Position numbers and translations under genes: made by a program
Origin: Neolentinus lepideus HHB14362 ss-1
Lineage: Eukaryota > Basidiomycota > Agaricomycetes > Gloeophyllales > Gloeophyllaceae
Length of the DNA stretch: 64,000 nucleotides
Direction: 5' to 3'
NCBI GenBank assembly: GCA_001632425.1
Contig: KV425598.1
Coordinates: forward strand, 62,001 to 126,000
In this document: positions 61,189-64,000 of the stretch, piece after piece
How the letters are laid out: the number at the start of each line of letters is the position of its first letter
How positions within the stretch are numbered: the first letter of the stretch is position 1
The notes under the pieces: model-generated
What the model saw: only the letters and a program-made list of their open reading frames with translations
Told to the model about the DNA's origin: nothing
Database searches by the model: none

Positions 61189-63754
61189 CTATTTTTTTCC
61201 TGATGCAAAGATATCCAGTGTGAATCTGTCGAGAGGGAATATCCGTGCACCAAATTCATCACCATCCCTCTCTATCTCAAGGGGTAACAGTCCAATTGAT
61301 ACCACGATAGGCTCATTAACACTTTTATCCTGCAGACTCTGCAACTGCATAAGGCCCATGCCTACCCCCCTGTCTGCGTATCCAGCACCCATAAGTCGCG
61401 GACCAGGCGTCTGCGGTGGCAGTTGTCCTGGTAAACCGACCCCGCGCTGTCGCCCAATCTCGACACTTAGCCCTATGTCTCCCCTTTGACTACCAATTGG
61501 AGCTTGAGAGTAGGGTGTGGGCAGTAGAGATGAATTAGGATATGCGGGGTAGGCTGGCGTCAGAGGGACAATGGGTGCACCGGCGAATTGCCCACCTCCG
61601 CTCTCAGATGAGTCTGGACTCATGGGAGGTGGGGGTAGCGGCGGACTGTTGATGCGAGGAGAGAACGTCGTGGGTGTGCGCGGTGCGGATTGTTGAAGGG
61701 CTAGCGAGGGTGGTAGAAATGCTGATCGAGGCTGTAGCGAGTCTCGTTGGTTTCCGGGGTTGAGCATGGAGGTTGAAGACCTGTAGTTCATTGGAGTCAA
61801 CTTCGACTTGCCGTGTGGACCTGGACTAGTTGCACTACGCAACCCTGGGGTGATCACTGCTAGCATATGGCACTTGCTACCGGCAATGGATTGTAGTTGG
61901 GACTGTTGCTGCATCGTCGCAGTCTTTTCCTGTGCAGTTAGAAGGGGCATAGATCTTGTACGTGGCGTCGAGACCTGCGGGAATGGCGAAGCCGGGGCTG
62001 GTAACACGTCTTGCTGAGTAAAGGTTGACATGTCAATATTCGCGAGATCGAGCGAGTCCCGGAAGCGATTTGGTGACAAGTCGACCACACAACTCCATCT
62101 TGAAGCAAAAGTTTGTGCAGGATAGACCAATTTTTGCGGAGACAAGTCAGACGAGAGCTCGCCAGAAGCTTTGAACGGTCGTCCATGTATATTGATCGAC
62201 ACAGCCCTCTGGAGATCTCCCTCGCCACTGTTCTCCGCCTGCCAGAATGACACCGTGTATAAGAGATTAAACTGCTCCATCGATCCAACAAGCAACGGGA
62301 ACTGACTGTCTCCCCAGCCGATGAACCGCGCTCGAGCATCCTCGCCGCTGATGGAAACGTCTACCGCCTCGACGGCGAAGCCCATGCCTGATTCGCCGGA
62401 GTTCTGCACTTCCACGCACAGTACGACTGTGCGCTCCTCCGTTCCGGCTTCTCTCCCCTCGCACTCATCATCATCTAGCTTGCTGGAAGTTACTTCTGGA
62501 AGTAGGACATATGGAACGAAGACGCTTCGCATGCGCACACGGAAGCCGGATACGGTCTGAAGCGTCTTGCGGAAAGACTTCCGCAGTGTTGGCAGCGGTT
62601 GTGATGGCTTAGGAGATGAGATTAAGGTTGGGGATTTGGGAGAGTTAGAGTGGAGGGAGAAGGCCTGTTTGTGGACTTTGGTACCTAAGCGGGTTGAAGG
62701 AAGGTAAAGATGGTCAGGCCCTTCCCGCGGGAAGGTTGGACCTGAGCAGTACAGTCAGAATAGTGCCAGACGGTTTGATGAGAAGAGGAATGAACACACC
62801 AGTAGTGAGACCATCCAACAAATTGACCTCCTCCAGACCGGTCAGGTCAATAGAATCTTCGTCTTCGTCATTGGCTCCTGCGCCTGTTGCTGTGGATGCG
62901 GCTGTTTCTTCCGACAATATATCTCCATCCGCCGCTATCAAGTCGGCTAAGGGCTGCTTTGCTTTTGTCATGGGAAGCGGGTTATCTCTCAACGTAGTAG
63001 ATACGGTGAGACATATAGCGGATCCGGTATATCCATATGGAGGAATGCTTGCATTCTAGACAATAAGTCAATCTAGACATAAGGGAGCTACAAAGCATGA
63101 CCTACAAACTGTCACCATGAGCTTGTACACTGCCGTCCATACTTGCGCTTTCGACGACCACAGCAGAGCAAACGTCTCAGGGGACTCTTCCGATGAGTCT
63201 TCTCCTCATATGATGCCTGCTGATAGAAGGGTGCCCTCTGCCTGGACATACTTACGATCCCTATTCGCTGTTGATGGGGTACGGTTAGGCGTATTCGGTG
63301 GGAATATGAATGGATGAAGAGCGTTGGGTGTTTTGGCCTTCAGCTTATTCAAAGACAGTGTTCAAGGAGGTGCGGACAACCGCAGTGCTGTTGGGGTACC
63401 CGGGGATGCAGCGGCAGGCACTGCAGGAATGTATGTAGCCTCATATGATACTTGTAGCTGGGACAGAAATGAAAGCAGTTCTCCTGGAGGTCGTTCTGGA
63501 CCTGCTGCACCGTTTGACTTCGGGTGGTCTGATCTCAGCAGCAGTAGAAACTGGAGTTTCTCGTCTGCAGAGTGCATGAAGAACATCATCTATCCAAAGT
63601 AATGGCCACGCACCAAGAAAGCTGTTTTTCGCTCCTCCGAGTTCCTAAGCTGCTCCAGGCAGTCATCCGGCCCTATTGTTGGTAGCACGAACGATGCTTC
63701 AGGTACAAGGACTTCTAAGGTACTCGCATTAAATAACTCTTCGAACTTCGCCAT
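61189..63754 (-). pseudogene. TRS65: TRAPPII subunit Trs65, with an in-frame TGA and a frameshift
   Basis: The gene reads leftward from the ATG at 63754 (MAKFEELFNASTLEVLVPEA). It continues with EKLQFLLLLRSDHPKSNGAA, IIWGEDSSEESPETFALLWS, SSKAQVWTAVYKLM, an intron, NASIPPYGYTGSAICLTVST, LTTGVFIPLLIKPSGTILTV and then TLRKSFRKTLQTVSGFRVRM. It ends in DRFTLDIFASGKK at 61189. This matches Trs65, a TRAPPII-specific subunit in late-Golgi Rab activation. A TGA at 63362-63364 (after LRLSAPP) and a +1 shift near 62717-62745 interrupt an otherwise continuous gene. The first intron needs a weak donor (GTGGCC). An alternative in-phase intron (CAA|GTATCA to AATAAG) could bypass the TGA. The locus is either a recent pseudogene or affected by base-calling errors. 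Confidence 0.78.
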
Positions 63755-64000
63755 TACGAGCAATCTTCATACGACTGATAAAACACGGAAAGGTAAAGGG
63801 GATATTCTGGAATTCTCAACGAGTACGCAAAGGGATGCAAGTCGTGGTAGGACTTGGTGGCTCTTCGTGGTGGTTGAGAGGAAATCACGTGTCGCGCATG
63901 CGCGTTACACCACGATTACTGCCGTCTTGCCATCATCGTTTACACGGAACCTGGCGCTCGTTCTCATCTCTGAAGCTGAAGGGTCTACTGTTCACAGTGA

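Noticed and set aside
55896..63364. Genetic-code change (TGA read as an amino acid) explaining the in-frame TGA codons
   Set aside because: Other genes in the window (ADE6, SNX3, the left membrane-protein copy) end normally at TGA, so local mutation is the simpler explanation.
1..64000. CRISPR arrays, bacterial operons, rRNA genes or viral genes
   Set aside because: None is present. Repeats are transposon or satellite-like, and all genes are eukaryotic with introns.

Overview
The window is nuclear DNA of a mushroom-forming basidiomycete (Agaricomycetes, plausibly Polyporales). The evidence is the gene architecture (many phase-consistent introns of about 40-85 bp with GT-AG ends) and the gene families present. 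These include a polyporopepsin-type aspartic protease, a DUF6593 protein, agaric-type F-box proteins, a Plavaka-type (CACTA superfamily) transposase and a DUF6532 gene. No prokaryotic, organellar or viral features were seen. There are two assembly gaps (733-977 and 19154-19593).

Layout. 1-1.9 kb is repeat DNA: a diverged tandem duplication, CACTA-like end motifs and a 3-copy AT-rich tandem array. 2.5-8.2 kb holds an alpha/beta hydrolase (+), a decaying zinc-type (MDR) dehydrogenase (-) and a complete DUR3-type urea/sodium symporter (-, 11 exons). 9.4-11.7 kb has only small gene-like fragments. 12-13 kb is an unnamed membrane protein (-). 13.5-22 kb is bracketed by two inverted paralogues of a multi-pass membrane protein, with the left copy intact and the right copy decaying. 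Between them lie a Sec2-type Rab exchange factor (+) and a well-delimited non-autonomous CACTA-like element (18439-19754) with a 3-bp target duplication. 22.4-26.7 kb has an F-box gene (-), the retromer cargo adaptor SNX3/Grd19 (+) and a relict inverted F-box copy (+). 26.9-31 kb is FGAM synthase (ADE6, -) as one long exon. 33.3-35 kb is the secreted aspartic protease (+). 35-41 kb shows no recognisable gene. A DUF6593 gene (+), a Zn2Cys6 transcription factor (-) and a small unnamed protein (+) fill 41-49.9 kb. 49.9-55.4 kb is again empty of recognisable genes. 55.4-60.8 kb is a transposon module: a Plavaka transposase (-) head-to-head with a DUF6532 gene (+), both broken by in-frame TGA codons. 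61.2-63.8 kb is a TRAPPII subunit Trs65 gene (-) that also carries a TGA and a frameshift.

Functional picture. Three housekeeping genes act in membrane traffic (Sec2 Rab GEF, SNX3, Trs65), one in purine synthesis (ADE6) and one in nitrogen uptake (DUR3). The rest is fast-evolving accessory material. I saw no operon-like or biosynthetic-cluster logic. The most interesting signals are the CACTA-like element with clean ends, the divergent transposase/DUF6532 module, the recurrent TGA stops (probably former CGA) in the right-hand 8 kb, and the asymmetric decay of the inverted membrane-protein pair. All gene models were built by hand from splice signals and frame continuity, with no alignment run; family names come from recognised sequence motifs.
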